Assembly (NCBI GenBank): GCA_023807065.1 | Contig: JAJJLU010003971.1 | Span: 1 to 22,265, forward strand | Direction of reading: 5' to 3' | Length of the DNA stretch: 22,265 nt | Origin: Isotricha intestinalis | Taxonomy: Eukaryota > Ciliophora > Litostomatea > Vestibuliferida > Isotrichidae | Shown: one piece after another, positions 1 to 10,493 of the stretch | How the letters are laid out: each line of letters starts with the position of its first letter | Position numbering within the stretch: position 1 is the stretch's first letter | Made by a program: the position numbers and the translations under genes | The notes under the pieces: model-generated | Database searches by the model: none | What the model saw: only the letters and a program-made list of their open reading frames with translations | Told to the model about the DNA's origin: nothing

Positions 1-504
1 TTATAATCCTCAAAAAATGAATAAATTCCTTTTATAATATTTAAAGGATTAGGAGAATAAATATAATTATTAAAAATATTTTCTATTCTTTTTGGATATA
101 TTCCTATTCCAATACCAATGATATTCATTTCATTCCTCTCACAATCATTTATATATTTGATTATTTCATCTTGTTGAAAATGATCATATAAACCATCAGT
201 TAAAATAAATAAAATACTTTTTTTTATTGAATTATTTTTTTTTCTCAAAGAAAATGCTGTATTTATAGATGATAATAAATTAGTATTTTTAGATGAATTT
301 TAAGTGAATATAATTTTTATAAATTTACAATTCAAAAGAATTAAATATATTTGTATCAAAAAGATGTTTTTTCCAAATTAATTCATTGTTATAATCATTT
401 AAACTTTTACACTTAATTTTTATCAATTTTTCTTTTATATTATTTACAATATTATTCCCTTCTTTAATAGAATCATAATCAATTCTCACTAAATAATCAT
501 CCAT
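1..504 (-). pseudogene. C-terminal VWA domain of a giant AAA+/VWA family protein, cut by the window edge, one frameshift
   Basis: Seen: the minus strand from the ATG at 504 encodes MDDYLVRIDYDSIKEG, then, one frame over, CKFIKIIFTQNSSKNTNLL, the VWA core ILFILTDG (192-206) and GIGIGIYPKRIENIF, ending NYIYSPNPLNIIKG near the edge. The Asp of LTDG fits the third MIDAS metal-binding position; the DxSxS loop of a canonical VWA was not found upstream. One TAA is read inside IFTQNSS, where Gln fits. The frame changes by one base around 329-338, near a T4 run on the coding strand. Known: VWA domains bind divalent metal and ligands, and in midasin-type ATPases the VWA is C-terminal. Inferred: this is the C-terminal part of a relative of the AAA+ gene at 10494-14456; the same fold recurs at about 15.24-15.4 kb. 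The AAA+ part that should lie upstream (above 504) was not recognised, so this copy is probably truncated. Confidence 0.62.
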
Positions 505-1374
505 TTCTTCTTTATATTATTATATTCATTCTTAATCATTTAAAAATAATTTTTATATGTTGATTTATTTGTTAATTTATAATTATTTTTTTGGATAACC
601 CTTTAAAATATTTTATTTATTATTTTAAATACTTCTTTAAATTATTTTAAAAATTATTTTCAGAAATTTAGGTATTATTTTATAATGTATATTATTTTAA
701 ATTTTTAAAGTCTATATGAAAATATTTTTAAAATTTATGTAAATGTATTTTTAATTATATTTTTAATTTTGACATATAAAATTATTTTTCTTGAAAAGAA
801 AACTTTGATCTAATTATAATTCATTGATATAGAAAACTTATTTATTCTTTATCTCAATGATAAATTATAAAAATTTTTATAATAATTATCTTTTATATAA
901 TCTTTTATTTTTTTCATTTATGATATTATCATATTTTTTGTAATTATTGGTGTGGATTTTATTAAATTTAATAAAATTTTCAAAAATATATTTAAAAAGA
1001 ATTAATTAATTCAATATTATTATTAAATCTCAAAAATCATTATTATTAATATTTTTATTTAAATATTTAATTAATTTTCTTTGATTATTGTTAAATTATG
1101 AATTTGAGAAATTACACAAAAAAATCTAAATTTAATGATTCTATGTAACTGATGAATATTGTGATAAAATGATAGAAATAGATATTTTAAGTGTTTAAGT
1201 TCTTCAAAATATATTAAAAGTTTTTAAATAAAAAAATATGAACCAAATAAAAATAATCCTTATTATAATAAAATGTTAAATGATATATAAAAATTATGGA
1301 AAAAATAAATAAATAATTTATAATAATTTAATATTTTCAAAATAGTATTATTATAAATTATAATAAAAATTTTA

Positions 1375-1430
1375 AATAAAATGGAGATTGAGGATTAGGA
1401 TTAAGCCCAGTCCTCAATCTCCATTTTATT
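1375..1430. repeat. Perfect 20-bp inverted repeat (hairpin) with G/C-containing arms
   Basis: The left arm 1375-1394 (aataaaatggagattgagga) is the exact reverse complement of 1411-1430, separated by a 16-base loop at 1395-1410. The arms hold most of the G/C in several hundred bases. Pairing stops at the next base out on each side. It could be a fold-back element, a transposon-derived hairpin or a stem in a transcript. It resembles in style the palindromic block at 22177-22204, with GATTGAGGATTAGGA against GATTGGG repeats. Confidence 0.85.
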
Positions 1431-3311
1431 AATATTACTATTACATATCTTATAATTAAAAAAGAAATTGACTTAAAAAATATTGAATATCAACTAAAAA
1501 ATTATTTTAATCATTCAATTTTCAATATTTATGGGAATTTTTTTCATTTTTATTTTTAAATTCAATTTAAAAAATTGTCAATAAAAATATTTATAAATAA
1601 TGTATAACTTATATAATAATAATTTAAAATATCAATAAAATATTATTCAACAAAATAAAAATGAATAATTCATTTAATTTTTAATTTACTTTTGAAAAAC
1701 TTTAATTTAAGAATTAAAAAATATATTTCAACAAATAAAAAATGAACCAAATCCATTATAAAGAGCATATTAAAAATAAAAATAATAATTATCCAATAAT
1801 ATAATAAATTTAATAAGAAATTAATTAAAAATGATATTTTTATATTCTTTTAATTTGTTTTTATAAAATAATTTTTTGACATTATAATTCTTTTATTAAA
1901 CACCAATATTAATATATATCTTTTAAATTTTGAAATATTATAAAATAAAATTTAAAAATAACAAATAAATAAATGATATAAAGAAAATTGAAATAAAAGT
2001 AAAAGTTCATGATGAATAAATTTTATTTATTAATTTATCAAATATTAATAAAATTTTAAAATTATTCTATCAATATTTTCTTAACTAAAGTTAATCTTAA
2101 ATTTTTGTAAATTGAATTATAAAAGTTCAAAATGCTCATTAATAAAAGTATTCAAATTTTTTTTCAGAGGATATTTAATAATAAATCTTTAAAAATTCTT
2201 TAATTGGATTTTTACAATTTTGAATTTCATTGTTAAACTAACATTTATTATTTTTTTTTGCTTTATTTTTTTTTTAATGTCGATATTTAATTTTTTGTTG
2301 ATATTCTTTTATATTATATTTTATTAGAATAAATTTTAATTACAATTAAGAAAATAAATACAAGCTTTTGAAATAAATTCTTGAATTACTGTAATCTTCA
2401 ATGTTAAGTACTGTTCAATGCATATTCAGGCAAATTTTTTTGTTCTGTAATTTTTTTGAAAAAAAATTTTTCTTTTTAATTTTGAGAATAATGCTAAATC
2501 CTGACTTATAAATTTGTTAAAAACATCCACAATTACAAATTTTATATATCAATAAATCAAATCCTTTAAATTAATAATTATCATGATTAAAATAATTTAA
2601 AAAATCTACTAATTTCAGAGATAAGTCCCGAAATTAAAAAAAAGTAGAGAAAAATAAAAATCTTTTTTGATAGGTCTGAACTTAGAACTGATGGTGATAA
2701 TAATAAACTTTAATATTTTAATAATTTATTTTAAAAGATAAATTTCATTTACTTTTTAGAATCAAATTTTTATTAACAATTATATAATACTTTATAATAT
2801 TAAAAGTAATAATAATTAAGAAAAAATGAATAAAATATTAATAAATAAAAATTAAAACATATCAAAATTAAAATGATTTGAAATAAATTTTGAAATCAAA
2901 TTCACCAATTTGAATTACTTTTAATTTTGAATCTAAATCAATATATTTCACAAAATATTTTATAATATTTTATATTTAATAAAATATTATAGAATGAATT
3001 TAATGAAAATAATAACATCAAACCCTAATAATTAAATAAAATCAATAATATAAATATACATAACATATAGAAAAAAATAAATTAAAAAAAGAAAAATTTA
3101 TTATATTTTGATTTATATTTATTTTTTGATTCATATTTAAATAAGTATTTAATTTTAATTTTAAAATAATTTTGCAAAAATAATTCAAATTAATTCATTA
3201 CAAAACTTTTTAATCAAATAATAACCTATTATTTAAAAATTTTTTAATATATTTTATCATATTAATATTTAATTCTCTTTTCTTAAAATAACCTCTCAAA
3301 ATTTCTTCTAC

Positions 3312-3351
3312 AAAATCATATATCATACTATAAAATCATGTATCATACTAT
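3312..3351 (+). repeat. Tandem direct repeat, two 20-bp units
   Basis: Two adjacent copies of a unit of the form aaaatcatRtatcatactat, differing at one position (ata versus gta). No function is apparent. Confidence 0.7.
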
Positions 3352-3675
3352 CTTTTATACATGCAACTAAATGAAAATTTTTTTTAATTATTTTTGCTAT
3401 TATATTTTTTTATAGTTTTGTTTTGTTTTTAAAACATAAATTTTTAGAAATATTATTCTATCAATTTTTTTTATATTTTTTTATAAAAAATAATATTAAT
3501 TTTTATCTGAATATAATTTAAAATTTTGTAACTAATATAATTTATTATATTTATAAGATATTAAATTATAATTAAATAAAAAAATATTTTATCTAAAACA
3601 ATATTAAATAAATATTTAATATTTAAACTAATCCTAAGCCTTATATTCATAAAATAAAAACAATTATTATTTAGG

Positions 3676-4828
3676 ATGATAGAATTATTATCTTTTTCAT
3701 TTATATATAAAAATTCTCCTTTAGAATCATTAAGATTCTTTTTTAAACTTAATTTTAGCAATTTTCCTTTAAATTCTAATATAAATAATGGAGAAAAATA
3801 TGTTGAAATTTTTTCTCAAAAAAAGATAGGAAAAAATAAAAAAGAAAAAGAAGAAAAAAAGAAAGTATCAAAAGAATTAAAAATTATTTTCTCTGATTCA
3901 GTTAAAGATAATATAAACAATATTTCAAATAGAAATAATAATTTAAATTTATTATTCAATCAAATCAAAATAATTTTAGTTTATTAAGTAATATAATAAT
4001 TATGGAGATTTTACTAAATCAATAACAAATTTACTTAAAGACTTAAATGGAATTTTAAATACTTCTTCAATTAATTTAAATAATATAATTAAAAATAATA
4101 AAAATAAACTTAAAAATAATATTATTATCATTAAATCAATGAGTAAAAAAATAAAAATTATATTTAGTTATAATTTATCTAAATCAAAATTAGAAAAAAT
4201 TATTTATAAATTGATTTAATTAAACATTCACCTGAAAAGAATAGGAATTAAAAAAAAAAAACCAAAATTAATCATTGAAACAAATAAAAAAGAGAATTAT
4301 AAAAATACTATTAATAATAATTACTATAATATTACACATTATTTTTCAATATCACAACAAAGAATTTAACTAAATAAAATTTAACAAAAATTAAATTTAT
4401 AAATTAAGTATAAAACCTATGCATTAAAAAATATTTTATAAACCAAAATTTCAATCTAAATAAATTTAACTGAAGAAAATCATAATAAGAAAAAGAGTTT
4501 ATATAAAATTTCTGTTGATAAAAAATATATATATCAAATTATTATAATAAAAGAACATACTCAATATCAGAATATAAGTTAGAAAAATAATAATCATGGA
4601 AAATTTAGAATTGTAAGTTTAAAAAGTAAAAATTTAAATAGTTTAAATAAAGCAAATTTAAATGTTAATAAAAATATTATTTCTTCATTTAATAATTTTG
4701 ATTTTTAACAACAATTATTAAATTAAAATAATAGATAAAAATATAAAGGAACTTTGAATTCTACTTCAAGAAATAATAAAAATATCTATTCTTTTACTCA
4801 TACTTTTTCTCCTTCTCCTTCAAATTGA
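3676..4828 (+). CDS. Unrecognised Asn/Lys-rich protein, open only with TAA/TAG as Gln
   Basis: An ATG at 3676 opens a frame beginning MIELLSFSFIYKNSPLES. After a one-base frame change somewhere in 3900-4000, the next frame is free of TGA from before 4001 to the TGA at 4826-4828. Those 275 codons after 4001 hold nine TAA and one TAG. Composition is dominated by Asn, Lys, Ile and Leu, with stretches such as NNYGDFTKSITNLLKDLNG and, near the end, SFTHTFSPSPSN. No conserved domain was recognised and the low-complexity composition makes function unguessable. In an AT-rich genome with only one stop codon, open frames of this length can arise by chance, so this is a moderate call. The frame stays TGA-free for some way past 4828, so the true end is uncertain. 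Confidence 0.4.
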
Positions 4829-5101
4829 CCAATTACTAAATTTAAAAGCAATAATATTTGTAAAAAAATTTAAGGTAATAAGTTATATAAATTTCCAACT
4901 AGAATTTCAATTATTGCTTAAATAAATTTTTTTATTGTAAAATAAAATATTATATTAAATATTTGATTTTGAAAATTAATTTAAAAGTAAAATAAAATAA
5001 TTTATTCGTTAAAAATAAAATATTCTTTTTTTAAATTTTGCTTTTAAAATATGTTAAGTATTAAAATATAAATGTATTTAATTAAAATAAATCAAATAAA
5101 A
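4829..5101. other. Intergenic AT-rich spacer
   Basis: No independent gene was seen. The preceding plus-strand frame continues past its TGA with sequence that still looks peptide-like (PITKFKSNN, then NKLYKFPTRISIIA), so part of this may be coding if the TGA at 4826 is a mutation or assembly error. Confidence 0.35.
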
Positions 5102-5227
5102 ATGGACAAAGCCATAAATTTAGATGAATTAATGTTAAATAAAGATATTAATAAAAAGAAATCACAATTTATTGAACGTGAATTTTATTATAAAATTCAA
5201 TTCTAAAACTTATTGTCTGAAGTTTGA
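5102..5227 (+). CDS. Short unrecognised ORF, 41 codons
   Basis: The frame starts at an ATG and ends at TGA 5225-5227, with one internal TAA. It begins MDKAINLDELMLNKDINKKK, an ordinary soluble-protein composition. The same frame continues beyond the TGA with plausible peptide (TVQLRTYFEARLISSKNQ), so the TGA may be a nonsense mutation in a longer gene. No family was recognised. Confidence 0.3.
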
Positions 5228-5424
5228 ACAGTACAATTGAGAACTTATTTTGAAGCAAGATTAATTTCATCTAAAAATTAATATTTTACCATGTTTAAAA
5301 GCTTTATAAAATCACTATTTCAATTTTTATTCCAATAATAGAATTATTATCACCAACATATTTATTCATTAAATTATCAATTTTAATATATAATTAACTT
5401 TTATTTTTATCTATATCTTTTTTT

Positions 5425-6066
5425 TTATTCTTTTTCATTAAAATTTTCATTTGAATATTCCATCAAATATTCACAATCAGTTACTGAAGTTCTTGTATTA
5501 GTTGTTCCAGTATCACCTTCAAGAAGAACTAGATTTCCTGATTTAATATAATGTATTATTTCTGCCATTCTTTTACATGATAAATGAGTTAATATAAAAT
5601 TTTTTCTATCAAATAAGTTTTTATGTATTTTTATTTTTTTCATTTTTTTTTTAATAAACCTTTACAATTTTTTAATGAATTTGTATTTCTTTTAATATTT
5701 TTTCTGTTATTTGATTATATTCATTATCTTTTTTATCTTTTAAAAATTTTTTTTCATCATTTTTTGATGTTGGTTTTTCTTTTTCTTTTATTATAATCTT
5801 AATTATTTCTTTTTCGAATGCAGATTCAAAACCTGTTTCATTAATATTTTCATTTGAATAATTTTTATTTGAATTATTTAATGATGAAGAAGAATATTAT
5901 TTTTCTTCTTTTTCATTTTCAATTGATGAATCTGATAAATTATTTTTTCATTAATTTTATTCCATTTGATAAATTGATTTATTTTTTTTTATTTGAAATA
6001 ATTTTTAAAGCTGATTGTTTTGAATAATTTGAAAAAAAATTCTTTCTTTTTCATTTGATTTCCCAT
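5425..6066 (-). pseudogene. N-terminal fragment of an AAA+ (midasin/dynein-like) paralogue with a damaged Walker A
   Basis: Seen: from about 6066 downward the minus strand encodes an acidic Ser/Asn/Glu-rich region (SDSSIENEKEEKQYSSSS, using TAA as Gln), then ESAFEKEIIKIIIKEKEK, then after frame changes the ATG-led segment 5643-5425 with KNLFDRKNFILTHLSCKR and VLLEGDTGTTNTRTS. The last part aligns by eye with FFDEKNFILTEKSKERL and VLLEGPTGASKTLS of the gene at 10494. The P-loop Lys-Thr is replaced (GDTGTTNT where G-x4-GKT is expected), so nucleotide binding should be lost. The recognisable sequence stops about 30 residues after the P-loop, without a Walker B. Inferred: a truncated, frameshifted copy of the first AAA+ module. 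The start is uncertain because three frames alternate between 5930 and 6090. Confidence 0.6.
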
Positions 6067-6124
6067 TATTATATGAATTAAAAAATTAAATAAAAATCTA
6101 TTATTAAATCGTTTTTAAAAAAAT

Positions 6125-6412
6125 TCAAAACTATTTTTATGAAAAATAAATTTCAAGAAGAAGAAAAACATTTTAAAAATTAAAAAAGTAGAATCTTTTA
6201 ATAATTTTAATATCTTTATGAAAAAAAATTTTTACTTCAACAATTTATCCTATAATTGATGAAGCATGAATGATTGTATTATTTCTAATATAAACTAAAC
6301 TGAAAGAGTTAAATTTTTATCTGATTTGAATACTATTCCCATCAAATTTACATGGATTTCCTATCAATTTTTTATTATATCCATTACAGACATTTTATTA
6401 TTTTTATTGTTA
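6125..6412 (-). pseudogene. Unrecognised conserved-looking fragment, open with TAA/TAG as Gln
   Basis: A minus frame without TGA runs from about 6412 to the TGA at 6127-6125. It reads NVCNGYNKKLIGNPCKFDGN, then FNSFSLVYIRNNTIIHASS, IIGQIVEVKIFFHKDIK and FYFFNFQN. Four TAA codons and one TAG lie in frame after the NVCNG start, two of them in Gln-compatible positions (IRQKF, IIGQIV). The alternating hydrophobic/polar pattern suggests a beta-rich domain. It lies directly upstream of the AAA+ remnant on the same strand and may belong to the same broken gene or be a separate gene. There is no start ATG in frame near the top. I do not recognise the family. Confidence 0.45.
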
Positions 6413-6490
6413 TTAATTTTATAAATTAATAAATTTATTAAAATAAAATAAGAAGGAAATATATATATTATATAGATAAATAATAACCAA

Positions 6491-6690
6491 ATGACTTTAA
6501 AGGATAGTCTTTATTTAATTGAAAAATTTAATTCAATTATTAATATAATTGATACATTTAGTGATGGTAAATAATATGATATATTAGAGAAAAAATGATA
6601 TAATTTCATCAATTATATAATGAATTAGAGAAATATGGAAATTATAAGTATTAAATTAAAAGCATAAAAATGATTTCAAAATCAAATATT
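6491..6690 (+). pseudogene. Remnant of a small protein related to the gene at 21024
   Basis: An ATG at 6491 opens MTLKDSLYLIEKFNSI..., with one TAA, to a TGA at 6596-6598 (35 codons). A second frame then reads MIQFHQLYNELEKYGNYKY. The order KFNSI - LYNE - NYKY recurs at the start of the plus-strand gene at 21.0 kb, suggesting two members of one small family, this one broken. Function unknown. It is divergent from the minus fragment ending at 6412. Confidence 0.3.
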
Positions 6691-7671
6691 AAATGAAAAA
6701 AAGATACAAAAAATTGAATAAATTTGAAGAAAATTTGTAAAATTATATTAACTGAATTATTTGGACAATAAAAGGGTGATTAAAATGCTTATATCAAATT
6801 TATTATGAAAATATTCCATTATGTTATTAATCTTTATTATAAATTATTTAAATATGATTGTATTTTTAATTCATTTTTGATTGATGATTAATTATATTAT
6901 ATATTATATGAGCAATTTTATTTGATAATAAAAGAAAGATAATGGTTAAAAATAGTTTGAAATAAAATATTATTATTTTTTTGATGAATTTAAAATAAGG
7001 AAATTAAAGTTCTATATTGAATTATAAAATTAAATTATTAAAATTAAATTATTTAAATTTTTATTTTAAATATTTATCTATTAATTAATATAATTTTATG
7101 GGAAATCATTTTCAAAAATTGATTTATCATTATAATAAAAAAAATTAATAATAAAAACTATTTTTAATATTTCTAATTAATTATTTTTTCATTCTTAAAT
7201 TTTATTTTTAAATGAAATATGATTGAATTTTTTTTATTTGGGTTTTCAAAATTTAATTTATTATTTTCAATATTAAAATTTTTTTTAAAGTATTTTTTTT
7301 ATATTTTTAATATTTATTTTTTTTTAATTTTTTTAATATAAAAATTAGAAAAATAATGATAAATTAAATTAATAAAATAAAATATTTTTAATTACAATAA
7401 TTAAAATAAAAAGAATTTTATTTAATAATTTATTTTTCTTTTCTTCATTAAATATTTTATTTTGATTAATATTCCTTGATATTGATTTATAACTTCTTTT
7501 TTTACTTGTATTATTATATTGTAAGCAACTTCATATTGATTTATCAATTAAATTTCCCTTTATATTTATTTTATTGAAATTTTGAAAAATTTAAATTAAA
7601 TTATATTATTTTAAAAATTTTACGATAAGTGAATTAATAATTTTAAATTTTTTATTGTACATTAAACATGA
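6691..7671. other. AT-rich stretch, no secure gene
   Basis: No motif was recognised. A minus-strand frame around 7360-7570 reads NNTSKKRSYKSISRNINQ followed by a hydrophobic run (ILFILIIVIKNILF) and could be a remnant of a small membrane protein, but it has no start and a TGA near its beginning. Long A/T runs dominate the rest. Confidence 0.4.
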
Positions 7672-8058
7672 TTTACTAAGAGAGTTTTTCATTATTCTAA
7701 GCTCCTTAGATTGAAATTCCTAATAAAACTAATAAAATATTCATATATATTTCAGAAACCAAGAATAATAATCAATATATTCTAATCTTAAGCCTACATA
7801 TATTTCAAAATAGTATAATTTTCAAAGTAACATTTTCATAAAATATCTAAAAAAAATATTCTTGTGGAATTACTAGACACATATTGTAATTCAATTTTAT
7901 TAGGAATATCTTCAAAGGTATTAATCGATAAAAATGAATTGTCAAATCAAGAAATTTTGAATAAGTAAAAATCATAAATTATAAAAGCTTCTTTAATTAT
8001 ATTTACAACCTAATAGATAAAATATAAATAATATCTTAGAATATATTTTAAAAGATGA
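7672..8058 (+). CDS. Possible unrecognised coding stretch, 128 codons without TGA
   Basis: The plus frame between TGA at 7669 and TGA at 8056-8058 contains several TAA/TAG and no TGA. The middle reads like protein (KKNILVELLDTYCNSILLG, SSKVLIDKNELSNQEILNK). No start codon in good context and no family were recognised, and the length is not far from chance for a one-stop code, so it is listed with low confidence. A similar open stretch continues after the TGA to about 8430, partly antisense to the minus-strand gene remnant. Confidence 0.25.
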
Positions 8059-8323
8059 ATTTTTTCATATGTATATTATTTAGTTTATTTTACATTATTC
8101 AAATATGAATAATTAATATAATTAGTTATAAAATATAATTGAAGAAATTTTTATATGACTAGATACAAATTTAGTTTTTTTATTATAATCTATGGTTATT
8201 AAACTCCTTTTCAATATTATTAAATAAAATAAAAATCATATTATTTTTTATTTTCTCAAGTCTATCATTAGTTATATTTTTTTTATATTAGACTTAATGT
8301 TGGTTTTAACAGTATAAAAAAAA

Positions 8324-9731
8324 TCATATTTGTTGATGAATTTCTACAATTTATAATAATAATTCAAATAATAAATAATAAAATTTTTAAAAAAATGAAG
8401 TAATTGCATTATTTATTTAGTATTGATAGATAGTAGAATCTAATATCTCTCTATTTAAAATTTCATCTTGAAATATTTCACTTAATAAATTTTGTTCTAA
8501 TTCTAAATAATATATCTATTGGAATTTTTTCATCTTCAAATTTTTTTAGCTTTAAAATTAAACCTAAAAAAGTTAATGTAAATTTTTCTTCATTTGAATT
8601 TAATGAAATTTCAATATAAGCTTTTGAAATTAATGGACATGTTTCAATTAAAGTTAATTAATATTTCCATATTTATAATAAGATATTCTTTATTACTATA
8701 AAAAATTTATACAATTGTTTTTATTTAAATTAATTAAAAAATATTTCAATACTTTTTTAAGTAATCATAATATGAAATGTGAATAAATAAAAATCAAATA
8801 AAATATAACCTAATCTATCCAGAAACATTCATTTAAATATATTGTGATAATTTCTATTATTTTTTCTTTTGATATTATTTTATCTAAATTCTCAGGGATG
8901 TTTATAGCATACAAATATAATTTGAAAAATATTTATATATTTTTTTATGATTTAAATCATATTCATTTTTTTCTAAATCTTTTTTCAATTATTACAATAC
9001 TTCTATGATATATTTTAAAAAAATATTATAAAATATTATCTTATAAATTCAATAAATTTAATATTATATTATCTAAGTTTTCTATTTTAAATTTTGGTTC
9101 TTTTTTATTTGATATTAATTTAGCTGAATATAATTCTAAAAAATAAATTTATTTTTTTCTTTTTCATTAAAAGTATTTTTTGTAAATTTTGGAAATTGAT
9201 ATATGTTCCTTATAATTTTGTTTATTACTTTTATTTATATTTGATGATATATATTATTAATTATTAATTATTTGAATACTTTTAAAAAAATTCTTTCTTT
9301 TTTATTAATAACTCCTATTTTTTCTTTTTCATTCTTATTTTCAATTATTATTTTAATTTAAAAATTAAATAAAAATCTAATTAATATCTTTTTTTAAAAT
9401 TTAAAAAATAAAAACATTTTTATGAAAAGAATGAATAAACTTATTATTTTTTATTTTTGATATTTATTTTTTTATCTTTTTTAAACTTATTTTAAAAAAC
9501 AAATATATGCTCTGACATTTTTTTATTGAAAAATACATTACAAACAGTATAAACCCATAACAAATAAATCAATACTTTTCAAATGTAAGATAAATCTTTT
9601 TAGATATTAATAAAAAATAAATAACTCCTAGTATACAAAAAATGTAATTTCAATGAATTAGTGATGAATCGTTCATTTGAATCCCCGTTTTCCTTTGAAT
9701 CTCCTGCTTCAATGTAATGAATTTAATAAAC
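8324..9731 (-). pseudogene. Broken gene copy, probably an internal helical region of the giant AAA+/VWA family
   Basis: Seen, in order down the minus strand: IEAGDSKENGDSNERF (about 9715-9665) followed by FITNSLKLHFLYT; LELYSAKLISNKKEPKFK (about 9140); KKDLEKNEYDLNHKKIYKYF (about 8980); NIPENLDKIISKEKIIEI and ITIYLNECFWID (about 8900-8820). Then 8774-8478 is one TGA-free frame of 98 sense codons with five in-frame TAA, including IWKYQLTLIETCPLISKAYI and LGLILKLKKFEDEKIPIDIL. One frame over, NLLSEIFQDEILNREILDS runs to a TGA at 8326. The frame changes several times and a TGA lies at 9581. The helical, Leu/Ile/Lys-rich pieces resemble the inter-AAA or post-AAA regions of very large ATPases, but no ATPase motif is present in this stretch. 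Assignment to the family is an inference from style and from the neighbouring remnants. Confidence 0.45.
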
Positions 9732-9994
9732 ATTTTCTTTATTATTAAGATATTACTTTATTTACATATATTCATATTTAACTCTTAATTTAATTTATTT
9801 TTAATTTTTATTTTTAGGAATATGCCATTTATTAACTTTTTTTTTGTGGGGAATATATAATTATTTAATTTAATATTATTTGAAATTGATAAATATATTA
9901 TTTATAGTTAAATATTTTGTTTTTTATTCTTATTCAATTATAAAAAGATTAATTAATATTAAAAATTTTAAATTGAGTTATAGTGAAATAAGAA
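9732..9994. other. Short AT-rich spacer
   Basis: No gene is supported. A plus frame here (9880-10071) begins at TTG, lacks an ATG and is antisense to the 3' end of the minus-strand ORF ending at 9995. Confidence 0.4.
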
Positions 9995-10396
9995 TCATAT
10001 ATAGAAAAAATAATATATTATATTATAGTGAAAATATAAATAAAATTGAGGAAATAATAAAATTGTGTTAAAATGAAATATTAATAATATTTTTTTCTTT
10101 TAAGAATGTAAAAGTAACATTATAATATTAATATTATATAAAAAAGATATAATTAGAATGATAGTTTTTTAATATAAAGGTTGTTGCACTCTTTTTTTAT
10201 CAGAAAATGTATTTTTTGAATTAGAATTTTTCTTAATTTTATTTGATTTAAATATTTTTGTTTTATTTATATTTTTTGATATAATGATGACTGAAATTAT
10301 TATATTTATATATATTTTTATTAAATTAATTATTTGTGCAATTATTATTCCTTTTTGAAAATATATATTAAGATGCTGGAATGATATTCTTCCCAA
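9995..10396 (-). CDS. Small putative membrane protein, 133 aa with TAA as Gln
   Basis: An ATG at 10396 opens a frame that ends at TGA 9997-9995 and reads through two TAA codons. It begins MGRISFQHLNIYFQKG, then a hydrophobic run (about residues 17-40, IIIAQIINLIKIYINIIISV), a Lys/Asn/Ser-rich polar stretch (SNKIKKNSNSKNTFSDKKR), and a second hydrophobic run (TIILIISFLYNINIIMLLL). This suggests two membrane segments flanking a basic loop. The start lies 97 bases from the divergent ATG of the AAA+ gene at 10494, so the two may share a promoter region. No family was recognised; in AT-rich DNA hydrophobic Ile/Leu runs arise easily. Confidence 0.38.
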
Positions 10397-10493
10397 ATTA
10401 CTTTTTTAAAATATTTGTTTTAAATGAAATAATATTTTATTAACTATTTTAAGAAACAAAATAAATTGTAGACATTTTATTTTCTTAGTAAAA

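Larger units (their letters stand above)
505..3675. other. Gene-poor AT-rich stretch
   Basis: No motif-bearing frame was found on either strand, even when TAA and TAG are read as sense. The stretch is A/T homopolymer and dinucleotide-rich. The notable elements are the inverted repeat at 1375-1430 and the short direct repeat at 3312-3351. A weak minus continuation of the VWA copy may reach about 620 but is not supported by any motif. Confidence 0.6.

Noticed and set aside
3561..3761. Minus-strand ORF of 66 codons
   Set aside because: Antisense to the start of the longer plus-strand frame at 3676, composition is Ile/Leu/Lys noise, no motif.
9665..9715. Possible tRNA T-arm (ttcatttgaatccccg)
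   Set aside because: No matching acceptor, D-arm or anticodon stem around it, and the minus strand here reads as protein (IEAGDSKENGDSNERF).
9880..10071. Plus-strand ORF of 63 codons
   Set aside because: Starts at TTG rather than ATG, no motif, and it overlaps antisense the 3' part of the minus ORF 9995-10396.
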